This document shows, piece by piece, positions 1 through 9,860 of a stretch of 64,000 nucleotides of DNA. The stretch is from Brachionus plicatilis (taxonomy: Eukaryota; Rotifera; Eurotatoria; Ploima; Brachionidae). The notes beneath the pieces are model-generated. The model had not been told where the DNA came from and searched no databases. It was given only the letters and a program-made list of their open reading frames with translations. The translations under genes and the position numbers were made by a program. The stretch lies in NCBI GenBank assembly GCA_010279815.1, contig QEOQ01000359.1, forward strand, positions 1,098-65,097, written 5' to 3'. Numbering within the stretch: position 1 is the first letter of the stretch; every line of letters begins with the position of its first letter.

Positions 1-304
1 TAATAAATTCTTTTTTGTAAACTACATTTAAATTTGGATTATTAATTAATCGTGTCAAAGCATATTCGGTGTGCAAACTACAAATGCCATTTTTGAAGAC
101 CACAAATGAACAAAATTCATTTCTAAGGCATTGAACAAAACAGATAATTTTGCTCAATTTTAAAGGGCTGCTTAGAGGAACTAAACTGAAATTAAAGAAA
201 GGAACATCCATTCCTGTATGCAATATGAATGATCCTGTATTAGTTAATCCCATGTTTTTTTTAATCAACCATAAAATGAAGATAAATAGAAATACTTTTT
301 TCAT
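1..304 (-). CDS. Partial lectin-gene paralog, first exon (signal peptide + PAN/apple-like region)
   Basis: Reading minus from an ATG at 302-304 gives an open frame that runs off the window edge, about 101 codons. It starts MKKVFLFIFIL, a plausible signal peptide, and continues with the same cysteine pattern (CFVQCLRNEFCSF, then ICSLH) as the first exon of the lectin genes at 6569 and 15575. The body is almost identical to those copies, but the signal peptide and residues 10-35 differ clearly, so this is a separate paralog and not a third copy of the palindrome arm. By analogy an intron donor and EGF and C-type-lectin exons should lie left of the window. The PAN/apple assignment rests only on cysteine spacing. 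Expected role: secreted, carbohydrate- or protein-binding. Confidence 0.72.
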   Translation of the reverse strand, partial: MKKVFLFIFILWLIKKNMGLTNTGSFILHTGMDVPFFNFSLVPLSSPLKLSKIICFVQCLRNEFCSFVVFKNGICSLHTEYALTRLINNPNLNVVYKKEFI

Positions 305-876
305 TTTAAAAAAATAATGTTGAGGATTTTTAATGAGAATTGTTTTCCAGTTGGTAAATAATAATAATCGAATTTTATTTAATTATTTAAAACATTTTTA
401 TTTTTCTAAATTTTCTGATCCTAAATAATTTCATTTTTTCGAGCCATTTCTAAACACAAATAAAATATTCATTTTAAAATAATCAAAATTTAAAAAAGCA
501 ATGTCTAATGACACCATCAATTTTTAGTAATGAGAAATGTTATTTTTTATTTTCAATTTCTCATTACTGTTTATATGTTTAATTATGCACTAAATTTAGC
601 TTTTTTTCAATTGTCTATTATTCAATGATTTTTTGATAATGGACCAATTCATGTAAAAAAAATACTCATATTTATAAGAATCAGTAAAATTAGATAATAA
701 ATAAAATGTAATGATGTGTTTGCGAAATTTTTATTTTTTTATTTTAATAACGCCTTAAAGGCGACGCCTTAAAGGCGACAAAAAAAAAGTTAAAAAAATA
801 AAATTTTTCCTAAAAAATTGAATGAAATATTAACAAAATGAAAATTATTGTACATTTTTATATTTTTACATTTTTA
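305..876. other. AT-rich intergenic stretch with a short palindromic tandem
   Basis: No gene seen. At 751-778 a 14-bp unit, cgccttaaaggcga, occurs twice in tandem. Its core cgccttaaaggcg is a perfect palindrome. The rest is A/T-rich without clear structure. Confidence 0.6.
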
Positions 877-1116
877 CATTTTTGAGAGAAAAAAAAAATC
901 TCAAAATCAAAAAATCTAAAAAAATTTTCATTCAAGAAAAGTAATAATAAATTCGCAATTACTTAAAAAGGAGTTTTATAAAAATTTAAATGTAAAAACT
1001 AAGGATAAATTTTTGAAAATCCTTTTTAATTAAATGCGAATTTATTATTACTTTTTTTGAATGAAAATTTTTTTAAGTTTTTTTATTTGAGATTTTTATT
1101 TTTTCTCTCAAAAATG
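877..1116. repeat. Foldback (hairpin) MITE-like element
   Basis: The left arm (877-972, starting catttttgagag) is the reverse complement of the right arm (1020-1116, ending ctctcaaaaatg) with a few mismatches and small indels. The loop is about 47 bp. Both arms contain gtaataataaattcg. Arms this long around a short loop are typical of foldback or non-autonomous DNA transposons. No coding capacity and no obvious target duplication. Confidence 0.75.
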
Positions 1117-1119
1117 CAT

Positions 1120-1220
1120 AGGTCTGGTCCATACTTAACTTTCTCGGTTTCGGTACAATAACGAAATTTCAAAAGGTACAAGTCATACCGAAATTTTTTC
1201 GTTGTTTACCGAACAACGAA
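1120..1220. repeat. Short cggt/accg motif array
   Basis: Several interleaved copies of cggt, taccga and cgaa occur in about 100 bp (cggtttcggtac, ataccgaaat, accgaacaacgaacc). This resembles the subterminal motif arrays of the hAT-like elements elsewhere in the window. No TIR or target duplication was found here. Confidence 0.35.
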
Positions 1221-1321
1221 CCCCTTTTACTAAGCTTTTTAAAATTTAAAATTAACTTTGAATTAAAAAATATGTTTAAATTAAAGATTTTCAATGCTTT
1301 GATCGATAATTTATAATTAAA

Positions 1322-1510
1322 ATTGAAGCGACTGATGCATCCTTTGTACTACCAATATACCGATTCCGCAAAACTCTGCAATAAATCCGCAAAATTTAGA
1401 AAATTGTGAATTTGGGATATTAAAAAAATTCAACTCGACTTGAAGTGGTGGTACAGAGGATGTATCAGTTGTTACAATTTATAAAACATGTTTGGTCGGG
1501 TAGAATCAGA
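1322..1510. repeat. Small MITE, family A copy 1
   Basis: Ends are inverted: gactgatgcatcctttgta near the left and tacagaggatgtatcagtt near the right. The interior has ccgcaaaactctgcaa and a short ttgaatttttttaatatccc-type block (seen on the complement). Related copies lie at 18357-18500, 18500-18645 and 52080-52150, so this is a dispersed non-autonomous repeat. Confidence 0.6.
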
Positions 1511-1555
1511 GCTCTGGCGTTTTTTTATTTATACAGTGTTGTACTTTAAACCGCA

Positions 1556-1720
1556 GAATGGGCAATATTACATCATTTTACGTAACTTTACGTAAATAAA
1601 TGTAAGATTACATAAAATTAAATAAAATTTAGAATGTAATTTAATGTAAGCTTTCGTAAAATAATGAAATATTACGTAAAATTACGTCATTTTAAGTAAA
1701 AGGTAATTTTTTGTAAATTT
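1556..1720. repeat. ttacgtaa-rich simple repeat
   Basis: About ten imperfect copies of ttacgtaa or ttacataa within 165 bp. Each copy is near-palindromic. Origin unknown: either an array of short sites or a decayed element end. Confidence 0.45.
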
Positions 1721-1973
1721 TGTTCTTAATGAATAATATTTTATATTTATTAATAAAATATTATTAATTATTTTATATTATAAAAAATTTAATATTATTT
1801 TGAGCTGCTTATATTTTCTTTAATATTAAAATAATTTTAAAACTTAAATTCAGATTTTTATTTTAGGTCTGAGCTTGAATCTTGTGTTAGAGAAAACATG
1901 CATACCTATAAATGTGATCATTGATTTAGACATTTTTAAATTTTTAATAATCTATAATTAAAATTAATAGAAA

Positions 1974-2079
1974 TATTTTAAGCCTGACGGCCTGACGCAA
2001 TAGTATCAATGATTGTCCTTACAGGCGATGTTCTAGACCATACTGATCGGAAAGATTTGATAAGAGAGTATTTTAGTTA
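1974..2079 (+). repeat. 87-bp exact repeat, copy 1, with open coding-like frame
   Basis: Bases 1974-2060 recur identically at 5894-5980. In the plus frame a coding-like peptide is open from about 1989 to a stop at 2079 (contains DAIVSMIVLTGDVL, then DHTDRKDL, ending IREYFS). It follows tttaag, which could be a splice acceptor. I do not recognise the protein. The block is more GC-rich than its surroundings. Confidence 0.7.
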
Positions 2080-3308
2080 ATAAATTAATCAAATATCTAA
2101 TAATTTAGAATAAAATAAGTACTTGTTATATTCTCATTTACCATATAAAAATGAATTTTGAGAAATTAAATTCAATCGAACCAAGGTCAGTTGATGACGA
2201 TGTTTAAGAAAATAAAATTATTCTACGATTTAAATCAAAAATAACAAAAATTGATAGAATTCAAAATTATTTACTAAATATGAAAAAAATTTAGCACATT
2301 TTAAATGTCATGTAAATTTTGAAATTGATAAATTTCATTTATATCTACTATTCTTAATTCTTATTTTTATTATTTTAATTTTAAATTTTCAAATTTTCAA
2401 ATCTTCAAACCAAAAAGTTACTATAAATCAAATATTTTTTTTACTTAGTTGATTAATCAAATTTTTGGAAAAAAATTTTTAGAGCAAAATAGTAAAAATG
2501 GGAGAAGCCAATTAAGACTTTGTTGAAACAATGTTTTTTTTACTTGATTCAGGTGAATGTATTTGAGTTTAATTTTTCATTTTCAAATTTAAATTTAAGA
2601 TGATGATTTAAACCGCAGACTTTCATAGGACAGAGATTATATTTTATTGAAGAAAATGAGCAAAAAATATTCAAAATTAGCGGTAAAAAATAATAAAATA
2701 TCTATTTACATAAAATTTAATTTTTCTAAAGGACATGAATTCAAATTTAATATTAGGAGTTTAAATAATTTAGAAAATAAAATATCAATGTACTGTTGAA
2801 TAGGAAAAATGAACATAATTTTCCAGAATGAAAATGGTAATTTTTTATTATTTAACTAATTTAAAGTGTAAAATAATTAAAATAATAGACATAACTCACA
2901 ATAATAACTAAAAGGGAGAAAATGCTTTTTTAAATTTTAATGTTTTAAAATAGTAAATATATTTCCCGTAATGAGGCTTATACATTCGCTTGAAACAGAC
3001 TTAACTATTTTTTCTTTTGTACTGAGCTATTTATTTTTAATGAGTAGAAAACTCTGGGAATGTTTCAGCTATTAAACAAATTTTTAAACAAAAAATTAAA
3101 AAATTTTTTTAAATTTTATTTCACTTTTGATTATTTTAATTAAAGAAGCAACAATCATTTTTTCGTGTATTTTTAGTCCATATTTAAAAAAAAATTGCGT
3201 TCATTTTGAACGATTCATTTTTTTTTAAAAAAAGATAAAATCTACCATAAAATAAAATTATTTATATTAAAAATCTGTTCAGAAGATATGAGATTTTAAA
3301 ATTTTTTA
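2080..3308. other. AT-rich DNA, nothing recognised
   Basis: No ORF with recognisable content on either strand. Many A/T homopolymer runs. No tandem or inverted repeat of note. Confidence 0.6.
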
Positions 3309-4080
3309 TAATGAATGAATCGTTTGGTGCTTTTAATGTTTACAAATTCTACAATTTGATAACTAAAATAAGTTCTTAACAAATTTTATTATAGACTGTT
3401 GTAAAGTATCGAATTGGCTTTCAAAAAAAGAGAACAAAAGCCTGATGAAACTTCTCTTCTAGACGAATTAATTGAGGAGTCTTTTTCAGTTAATATAAAA
3501 ACCAATGTAAAATTAGGCATTAACTCTTGTCAATTTTTTAAAAAAACAGATATTAAAAATCATTAAATTATACGAGGAAAACGATTCTAATTATTATGGA
3601 CCATATACTGTTGTATGCCAATCCAGCGGAAATGGTAAAAGGAGAGCTGGTCTAAGCTTAATAGATGAGAGGTTTTTTGTTGTTCATTGTTGTCTTTGCG
3701 AAAAAGAATCAAATGGCTATCCAAAACGAAGCTGTTTAGCAGGACATATACTTGAAGATATCAACATTTTAGCTTTTTACGATTGCTATTTTGAATTATT
3801 TATTGATTATCTAAACAATAATCAAATAAACAGTTAGTATTTTTTCAATAGATTCGATCAGGAAGATAATAAATCAGGGAGCAATAATTTAGTTAAGGAT
3901 TTAATCAATTCTAAACTAAAAAAACATTCAAATAAAAATAAAATCTAAAATTATAATGGTACTTCTTCTTTAATTTTTGTTTTTGACAAGGCTTCATCAC
4001 TGTTGAGAATTCAATCAAAAAATAAAGAGACCAACAATTTTCATATAATGCGTAAATTAATCTTCAAGTGGTAAAAAATT
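3309..4080 (+). pseudogene. Crinkler-type P-loop NTPase pseudogene, copy 1 (N-terminal half)
   Basis: Broken frames give an N-terminus starting MNESFGAFNVYKFYN, then a Walker-A-like loop (QSSGNGKRR; the Ser/Thr after GxGK is Arg), then FVVHCCLCEKESNGYP-KRSC. After more breaks comes a Walker-B-like SLIFVFDKASSLL, with the usual Asp-Glu changed to Asp-Lys. The order QSSGxGK ... GYP ... FDEAxxLL is the signature I associate with the large P-loop family linked to Crinkler-type proteins in fungi, oomycetes and some invertebrates. Multiple stops and frameshifts make it dead. A second copy is at 19586-20310 and the C-terminal half of the same family is in the palindrome spacer (10473-11640). The family assignment is from motif memory. 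Confidence 0.6.
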
Positions 4081-4211
4081 TATTTGCTATTTTTTTGGAT
4101 ACTTTTTCCAGTTTGAGCTAGTTCATGCCACCAACTACACTTGATGTTTCAGCGAGGATCGCACGCCAACAAATGGAAGCATTTGAACTAATTAATTTAC
4201 TTCCAAATTAG

Positions 4212-5893
4212 GATATATAACGGGTGTTCAAAAAAGGTCCGCCCGATTTTTGAATTAAAAAAAAATAGGGTTCTATTTTTTCAAATTTTCTAACATTTTA
4301 CACACTTGTTCAAAATTTTATCCTGTTTACGAATATGAAAGTCTTTTTTTTCAAAAAATGAGACATCTACCTGATTGGTCAGCGTTCTTGACCACTACTA
4401 ATGACCAAAATAATCCTCCAAATTTTTTTTTTCAAATATACATGTTTTATATATTTTCTGAATCCATATTTAATGATGATTAAAATGAGCTATTGGTCGT
4501 TTTAATGTGATAAACGGTTAAAAAAATATAAATAAAAATCTAATAAATACTAGGATTATCCAAAAATATGAAAAAAATGAATTTTTTTGATTTATTAAGC
4601 TTTGCTTTTGAACAGAATCATTTGGTTGTCTGATAATTTACATTTATATAAAAATTTCAATCATCTATCTAAATAATACCCGAATATGAAAAAAAGTGTT
4701 CACCTTGAGTCTAAATCTATTGTCTATTTAAAACATACACTTTTGTCTATATGAAAGGATTAAGTGTAAAATTTTTTCTTAGTTTTTTTTTGAAGTACCA
4801 GCTTTCTATAAATCATTTTGAAGCAGGGAGAAAATGCTTTAATTTAATATGCAATACTTGATAGCTGCACTCTTTATTTTTCAAAAAATTCAAAAAAGAA
4901 ACAATTCATTTTTAAATGATTTTTATTTATAAAGATTATTTATGACAATAGTTTCCTTTAACTTTTTCGACCATAGCTACTCGTCTACTAAAAGAATCTA
5001 GAGAATTTTTTATTTCACATACAGGAACATTCTTAATAGCTCTTAATATTTCTTTTTTGAATGTTTCTAAATCACTAAACTTACTACAGCGAATTCGAGT
5101 AACAACAGCGTTCCAAAAATAGAAATCGCACGGATTAAGATCCGGAGAATTAGGAGGCCAGTTGTTTTTTGAAAGGAATTTGAATAAGTTGTTTTCACAC
5201 CATTGTTGGCTTATTCGTGCTGTGTGCGGAGTCGCTCCGTCTTGTTGATAAACCCATTTTGTTGTGCCAAACAATCGATTCCCATTCCTTTTGGCAAAAG
5301 GTAAAATTCTGTTTTTGTAATAAACAGAATTTATTTTTTGGCCTAAATAAATTTGAATTTTAGAAATTAAAATTATTTAAAAACATAATTTTCTCTTCAT
5401 AAACCTTTTTCAACGAAATATGGTTCTGTTGCTCCATTTTCTGTTAGTCCGATCCAGACCATAACCGACAATGGATTCTTCATAACTCCATAAAGACCTT
5501 TTAAAAGGTAGTTTGATTTTTTATTTTAAACAATCTAAGTTTTCAATTCATTACCTCCTTTTTTGTCCGCCTCTTCACGTGAATAAGCATAAACCCTATG
5601 GTTCTGCTTATTTAGACCACCGTCTACTGTAAAAATTTTCTCGTCTGAAAACATAAAGGGGTGATTTTTAAATTCGATTTTTTTATTTTTTCGCCACCAT
5701 TGTGCAAATCTATACCTCTTTTTAATGTGATCAGGTTTTAAAAGAGAGATTTTTCTCTTCTTGTAGGCCTTATTATCATAAATTTTGTAAAAAATAAGAT
5801 AAATTAAGAGACAATTAAATTAAGCTAACCTTCAAATTTAAATCTTTACGAATATTTACCACAGAACCGAGAGATAAGTCGAGCTTCTTGAAT
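4212..5893 (-). mobile_element. Tc1/mariner-superfamily element, 5'-truncated
   Basis: The 3' end appears at about 4219, where tatataacgggtgttcaaaa looks like a terminal repeat next to a TA. The transposase lies on the minus strand up to 5893, where it meets the 87-bp repeat and the palindrome edge. The 5' TIR and the N-terminal coding part are missing. Between 4260 and 4930 the DNA is AT-rich 3' flanking or UTR sequence without ORFs. Confidence 0.7.
4936..5893 (-). pseudogene. Tc1/mariner-like transposase, intron-containing, N-terminus lost
   Basis: Minus-strand segments assemble across short putative introns. About 5835-5890 carries a helix-turn-helix tail (LDLSLGSVVNIRKDLN). About 5566-5775 carries a segment containing HIKKRYRFAQWW and FSDEKIFTVDGG, which holds the first catalytic Asp. 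About 5415-5515 carries MVWIGLTENGATEPYFV. 4936-5320 carries QQDGATPHTA, with the second Asp, and WPPNSPDLNPCDFYFW. The third acidic position belongs to a mariner/Tc1-type DDE/D core. Introns appear at about 5516-5565 (donor gtaatg) and 5350-5410 (ends tttag). Catalytic motifs look intact, but the N-terminal DNA-binding half is cut off at the palindrome border, so it is not functional. Confidence 0.75.
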
Positions 5894-5980
5894 TATTTTA
5901 AGCCTGACGGCCTGACGCAATAGTATCAATGATTGTCCTTACAGGCGATGTTCTAGACCATACTGATCGGAAAGATTTGA
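5894..5980 (+). repeat. 87-bp exact repeat, copy 2, at the palindrome edge
   Basis: Identical to 1974-2060. Its last base coincides with the outer end of the left palindrome arm, and it interrupts the transposase reading frame. The two copies are direct repeats 3920 bp apart. Confidence 0.8.
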
Positions 5981-6517
5981 CATATTTACAAAAAAATCAT
6001 CACTAAAGTTAAATACTTGATTCAGTAAATCACCAGAAATATATTTTTGCAAGAATATTTAATATCTTAAGAACTTACAATAGTGACAAAATATAAAAAT
6101 TTGAAAGTTTTAAAGTGGGAGAATGTCACTCTTCTCGATAAAGTCTATTAATAAAAGATTTTTAATTTTTAAATTTGGATTTAAAATCAATTATTTAAAA
6201 GCAGAACAAATTGAAAAAATATAATTTTGCTTTATAATTAATGAAACAAATTAAGAAAGGCCCTCAGAATAAAGTGAAAATAAACCTCAGTTCATAAGAA
6301 AAAGTATTTTTCAAAAATGTTAAAAGGATTTTTGTTTATTTTCCTTTTATTATTGCAATTTTCACTTTTGTACACTGCATTTATTTTTTTATTTATTTGT
6401 TTATCTGTACCGAGCAAATGTTTGTTTGTTAAATTATAAAAAAGGAGAAAATTTAAAAAAAAAACCATATTTTTAAATAATCAATTTTTACATTATTATT
6501 TGTCATCATTAATTGGA

Positions 6518-6524
6518 TATAAAG
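6518..6524 (+). promoter_or_regulatory. Candidate TATA box of the left-arm lectin gene
   Basis: tataaag lies 45 bp upstream of the start ATG at 6569, so a start site about 25-30 bp downstream would leave a very short leader. The mirror copy is at 15620-15626. In AT-rich DNA this could be chance. Confidence 0.35.
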
Positions 6525-6568
6525 AAATTCTCATCATTAAATTAAAAAAAAAAAAAGCTGTTTGAAAA

Positions 6569-7524
6569 ATGAAAAAAGTATGTACTTTAATCTTCCTTTT
6601 TTTGTTCAGTAAGAATAGCCTGCAATCAAATAACGCTGGATCATTCAAGCTGCATACTGGAAAGGATGTTCCATTCTTTAATTTCAGTTTAGTTCCTCAA
6701 AGCAGTCCTTTAAAATTGAGCAAAATTTTCTGTTTTGTTCAATGCCTTAGAAATGAATTTTGTTCATTTGTGGTCTTCAAAAATGGCATCTGTAGTTTGC
6801 ACACCGAATATGCTTTGACACGATTAATTAATAATCCAAATTTAAGTGTAGTTTACAAAAAAGAATTTATTATCAAGTAAATTAATAACTTTTTATTTTG
6901 ATCAATTTTTTGATTAATATAAACAAGCCATTGTTCTAATACTCCTTGCATGAATGGCGCAGCTTGTGTGAACAAATTGGATGAATATGTTTGTCTTTGT
7001 GATCTTGGATATTTTGGAAAAAAGTATTTTTTTTAAATAAGAGTTTTGAACCTAGAAAGAAAATTATTTTAAGCTGTGACAAGAGTATAAATAATTATTA
7101 CTGTGAAACAGATTACTACAGATTGAATGAAACTGATGTTTGTAAACCATGTATGAGAGGTTTTACAACTTTTAATAACTATCCATTCAATTGTTATAAA
7201 AAAGAATATACCCAGAGAGATTATGAATCCGCAAACTCTTACTGCCAAGGTTTGAATTCATTCTTATGGACACCAAAGACACGAACAGAACGTAATGTTT
7301 TTGCTGGTAATCGAGCCTGGGTCAATTCCAAAATTACTTATGTTGGTGAGCCTTTTGTTTGGCCAGATGGATTAAGAGTTTATGGAATGGGTGACGGCGA
7401 ACCCAATAATGGAGGTGGCAACAATAATTTATTGTATGAAAACGCTCTAAAATATCATGAAAATTATTTCCACTCTGTTCATTCAACTGTCACATTGACA
7501 ACAATTTGTCAACAATTAAACTAA
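6569..7524 (+). CDS. Secreted PAN-like / EGF / C-type lectin protein (three exons)
   Basis: Proposed exons are 6569-6876, 6928-7023 and 7074-7524. Together they are 855 nt, encoding 284 residues. Both introns are about 50 bp, GT-AG and phase 2. Signal peptide about 1-20 (MKKVCTLIFLFLF). Residues about 25-101 form a PAN/apple-like segment with CFVQC...FCSF...ICSLH. Residues 103-136 form an EGF-like domain with cysteines at 105, 110, 116, 125, 127 and 136 (SNTPCMNG, VCLCDLGYFGKNC); the sixth cysteine exists only if the second intron is spliced. Residues about 158-284 form a C-type lectin domain with CKPC, a WVNSK stretch, FVWPDG and DGEPNNGGG. The EPN triplet (about 244-246) is typical of mannose-type Ca2+-binding lectins; the usual WND is not seen. 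Likely secreted glycan binding. The gene is repeated in the right arm with one residue changed (Arg163 to Ser). No stops in the spliced frame. Confidence 0.78.
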
Positions 7525-7879
7525 GAAAAAAATTAATAATTTAAATAAATATTATCAAAAAGAACTTGACTCAAAAAAATTGATTTTTTTTAATATAATA
7601 AATTTCAATAATAATCGATTAATTTTTTGTGTTTAAATTTCAAAAACTATCCAGTGTTGAAATAACACTGAAAAAGTGCGATGTTTCAAAATTTTTTTGC
7701 AATTTAAAAAAAAATATATTTTTAACACAAAAACTGGGTATGGCACCAAGTTTTTCAACTAATGAATATAAACTTTAAAATCTAACTGAATTATTTATAT
7801 TTTTTTTTAATTTTTTTTTTCATAAGTTTTTATTTAAACCGGTTTACTATAGTTAAAATAATATGAAAAATTCAATTAA

Positions 7880-8515
7880 TTAAAGTTTTTCCAAAATTAT
7901 ATTTATGAAGGTGTTCAAAAGGCTGTTGAGAATGCATCGACTCAAGCATCTGATTTTGATTACAGAAGTCGATTAAGTATCGTATTAAAATATTTTACGT
8001 TCGAAAGCCTTTTATATTTAATAAGTATTCTTGTTGATAGTCTGGACGAATGGAAAACAATACATATTAAAAGTTCGAGAGAAATTTTCTATAAATTAAG
8101 TCTGGTGAATATTCAGAATTGCCATTAATTAAAAGAAAACTTTCAGAATTTATTTCAAGGCTACTTTGTGTAACAACTTTTGTTTGACATTGTTGCATAT
8201 TTTACAGGAGCAAATTTTTTTCATTCATCGAAAAATTTCAATTAAGAACTTTTTTCTTGAACTTTTGAACAAAACTTCACAATGCTATCGTCACAATAAT
8301 TGAGGGCAATTTATGTATACTTTTGAGAGATGGTAGAGGTTCGTACAAAAGAATGCCATTCTATGAAATGTATCCTGATTTCCTCAATGAAGCCAAATGA
8401 TTTGCTCTTACTCAAGCAAACCAAAAAGAATGCAATTTTGATGTTAGATTCTAAAAAAATCATTATTTCCTTTTTTTTAGTAAATTTAACTAATAATAAA
8501 TTTAAATCGTTTTGA
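7880..8515 (+). pseudogene. Unknown gene remnant in the left arm (two coding-like segments)
   Basis: Segment one (about 7890-8128) is open without a Met and contains YEGVQKAVENASTQASDF, then a hydrophobic FESLLYLISILVDSL and a stop. Segment two (about 8300-8390) contains GNLCILLRDGRGSYKRMPFY and EMYPDFLNEAK, followed by a stop and frame change. A 61-codon frame at 8330-8515 overlaps in another phase and looks like a shadow. The two pieces may be exons or parts of a broken transposon ORF. I do not recognise the family. Mirrored at 13629-14264. Confidence 0.35.
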
Positions 8516-8619
8516 TATTTTATTTTTTGTCTAAAACATGAGAAAATTTATTTCAACATAATGTTGCACTTTTTGCAGCAATTTTTTAAGAATAATAAAA
8601 ATATTAATAATATAAGTTA

Positions 8620-8939
8620 CAACAAGCTAGCAAGCTAGACTTGCGAAGATAGGAAACAGTAGGATCCGATCTATGGTAATTGTGGCATGTAATAATAACA
8701 ATAACAATTAAAAAAAAAAAAAAATTCATATACTCCTTCATACTTCATATACTACATATACTACATCACCATTGCATTTTGAATATTAGATTAATCTATT
8801 TTTTTTTTCTTTTCTTCTTTTTCTTTTTTTTTTCTACTCGTTAGATTTTTTGACCGATCCAATCAAGCAAATTAACCAATTTAATCAAGCTTCATACAGA
8901 TCTCAATCAAGGTAACTCAAATTCTTTTTTTTTTATTCC
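8620..8939. other. Repeat-like joint between gene remnant and LINE tail
   Basis: Contains caagctagcaagctag, a poly(A)/poly(T) pair and catatact-type short repeats (about 8735-8765), then pyrimidine tracts. Probably the 3' tail region of the adjacent LINE fragment. No gene. Confidence 0.4.
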
Positions 8940-9600
8940 GATCTGGTGGTATGACCCATTTCAGTTCTAGTTGCTAGGCCTTTCCACAACTGTGTTTAGA
9001 GCATAGTCATTTCCAGCTCTGCCTTCATCACAACAGAAGATTATTCTTCGTTAGGTCACCATTCCCTTGTATCGATTCTACTGAGCCTCATGACTTCATC
9101 CATGGTAGGTTTCTCCTTGCGTCTGTTCTTGAATTGGTTGACGGAAATGGATTGAACGATCTCTTGGGGTAGGCCGTTCCATGGCATAGTCACTCTAAAA
9201 GTGAAAAAGTGCTCTCTGGGTTGGCTGTTGGCTGGAAGTGATCGGACAAAGCTGTGCTGGTTGGAGCTTCTTCTTATTCTCCCGTTGACTTTGACAGACA
9301 GGGATATGTGCCAGTTTACAATGTTGGTGCCTGTGTAACATTTATTGAATTATATAACATCACCTCTTGTCCTCCTGTCCTCCAGGGAGGTCAGATTTAG
9401 TTTCACCAGTCTCTCACTGAAGTCAAGGTTTTTAAACTGTTTGGAAACTTACCAATTTGGCAGCTCTCCTTTGGACATTCTCTATGGAGGTGATGTCTCT
9501 ACTTAGATGTTGTGACCAGGCCACAGCGGCGTATTCTTGATGTGGGCAGACAAAGGTGGTGTAGAGGGTTCTGAAGATGGCCGGATGGTCTGAAGATGGA
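8940..9600 (-). pseudogene. LINE reverse-transcriptase C-terminal fragment (left arm)
   Basis: On the minus strand, segments read AIFRTLYTTFVCPHQEYAA, then SIENVQRRAAKL, then after a frame break SERLVKLNLTSLEDRRTRGD, and finally TMPWNGLPQEIVQS and a terminal REW stop near 9065. The order 'R-A-T-K/R-hydrophobic ... L..L..RR.RGD' is typical of the C-terminus of CR1/L2/Jockey-type LINE ORF2. About 100 bp of 3' UTR follow. 5'-truncated and frameshifted. This block is noticeably more GC-rich than its surroundings. Mirrored at 12544-13204. Confidence 0.7.
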
Positions 9601-9654
9601 ATATTTTATAAACTTTAATTTTAATTCATTAAAAAGGAAGTATTTTTGTTCAAT

Positions 9655-9860
9655 TTGTATTTGAATTTCACAAGACCAAAATTCGCCACTCCATAAACTT
9701 CTGATCCATCTGCCCAACAAAAAGTTCACCAACTTAAGTTATTTTGGAATGGACTCATGCTCGACAGCTTACAAAAACATTGCGCTAGTTTACTGTCTTT
9801 TGTGTCGTTAAAAATGAATTCAAACTCTGACAGAACAATGCCTGAACTTACAAGACTAAA
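9655..9860 (-). pseudogene. Decayed C-type lectin copy (left arm)
   Basis: On the minus strand the nucleotides align with the lectin exon 3: gagtttgaattcattttta, gcgcaatgtttttg, agtccattccaaaataact, gcagatggatcagaagttta and atggagtgg, compared with the intact gene. Indels break the frame; only a WADGSEVYG fragment is recognisable. It lies opposite in orientation to the intact lectin in the same arm. A short related tract (caatttgtatttgaatttcac) recurs near 61890. Confidence 0.6.

Noticed and set aside
1974..2060. Structured RNA gene (snoRNA/SL RNA) for the 87-bp repeat
   Set aside because: No convincing box C, box D pair or Sm site; a coding-like frame explains it better.
9499..9732. 77-codon minus ORF (and mirror at 12412-12645)
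   Set aside because: It runs out of frame across a decayed lectin copy and a LINE tail. Both real reading frames differ from it.
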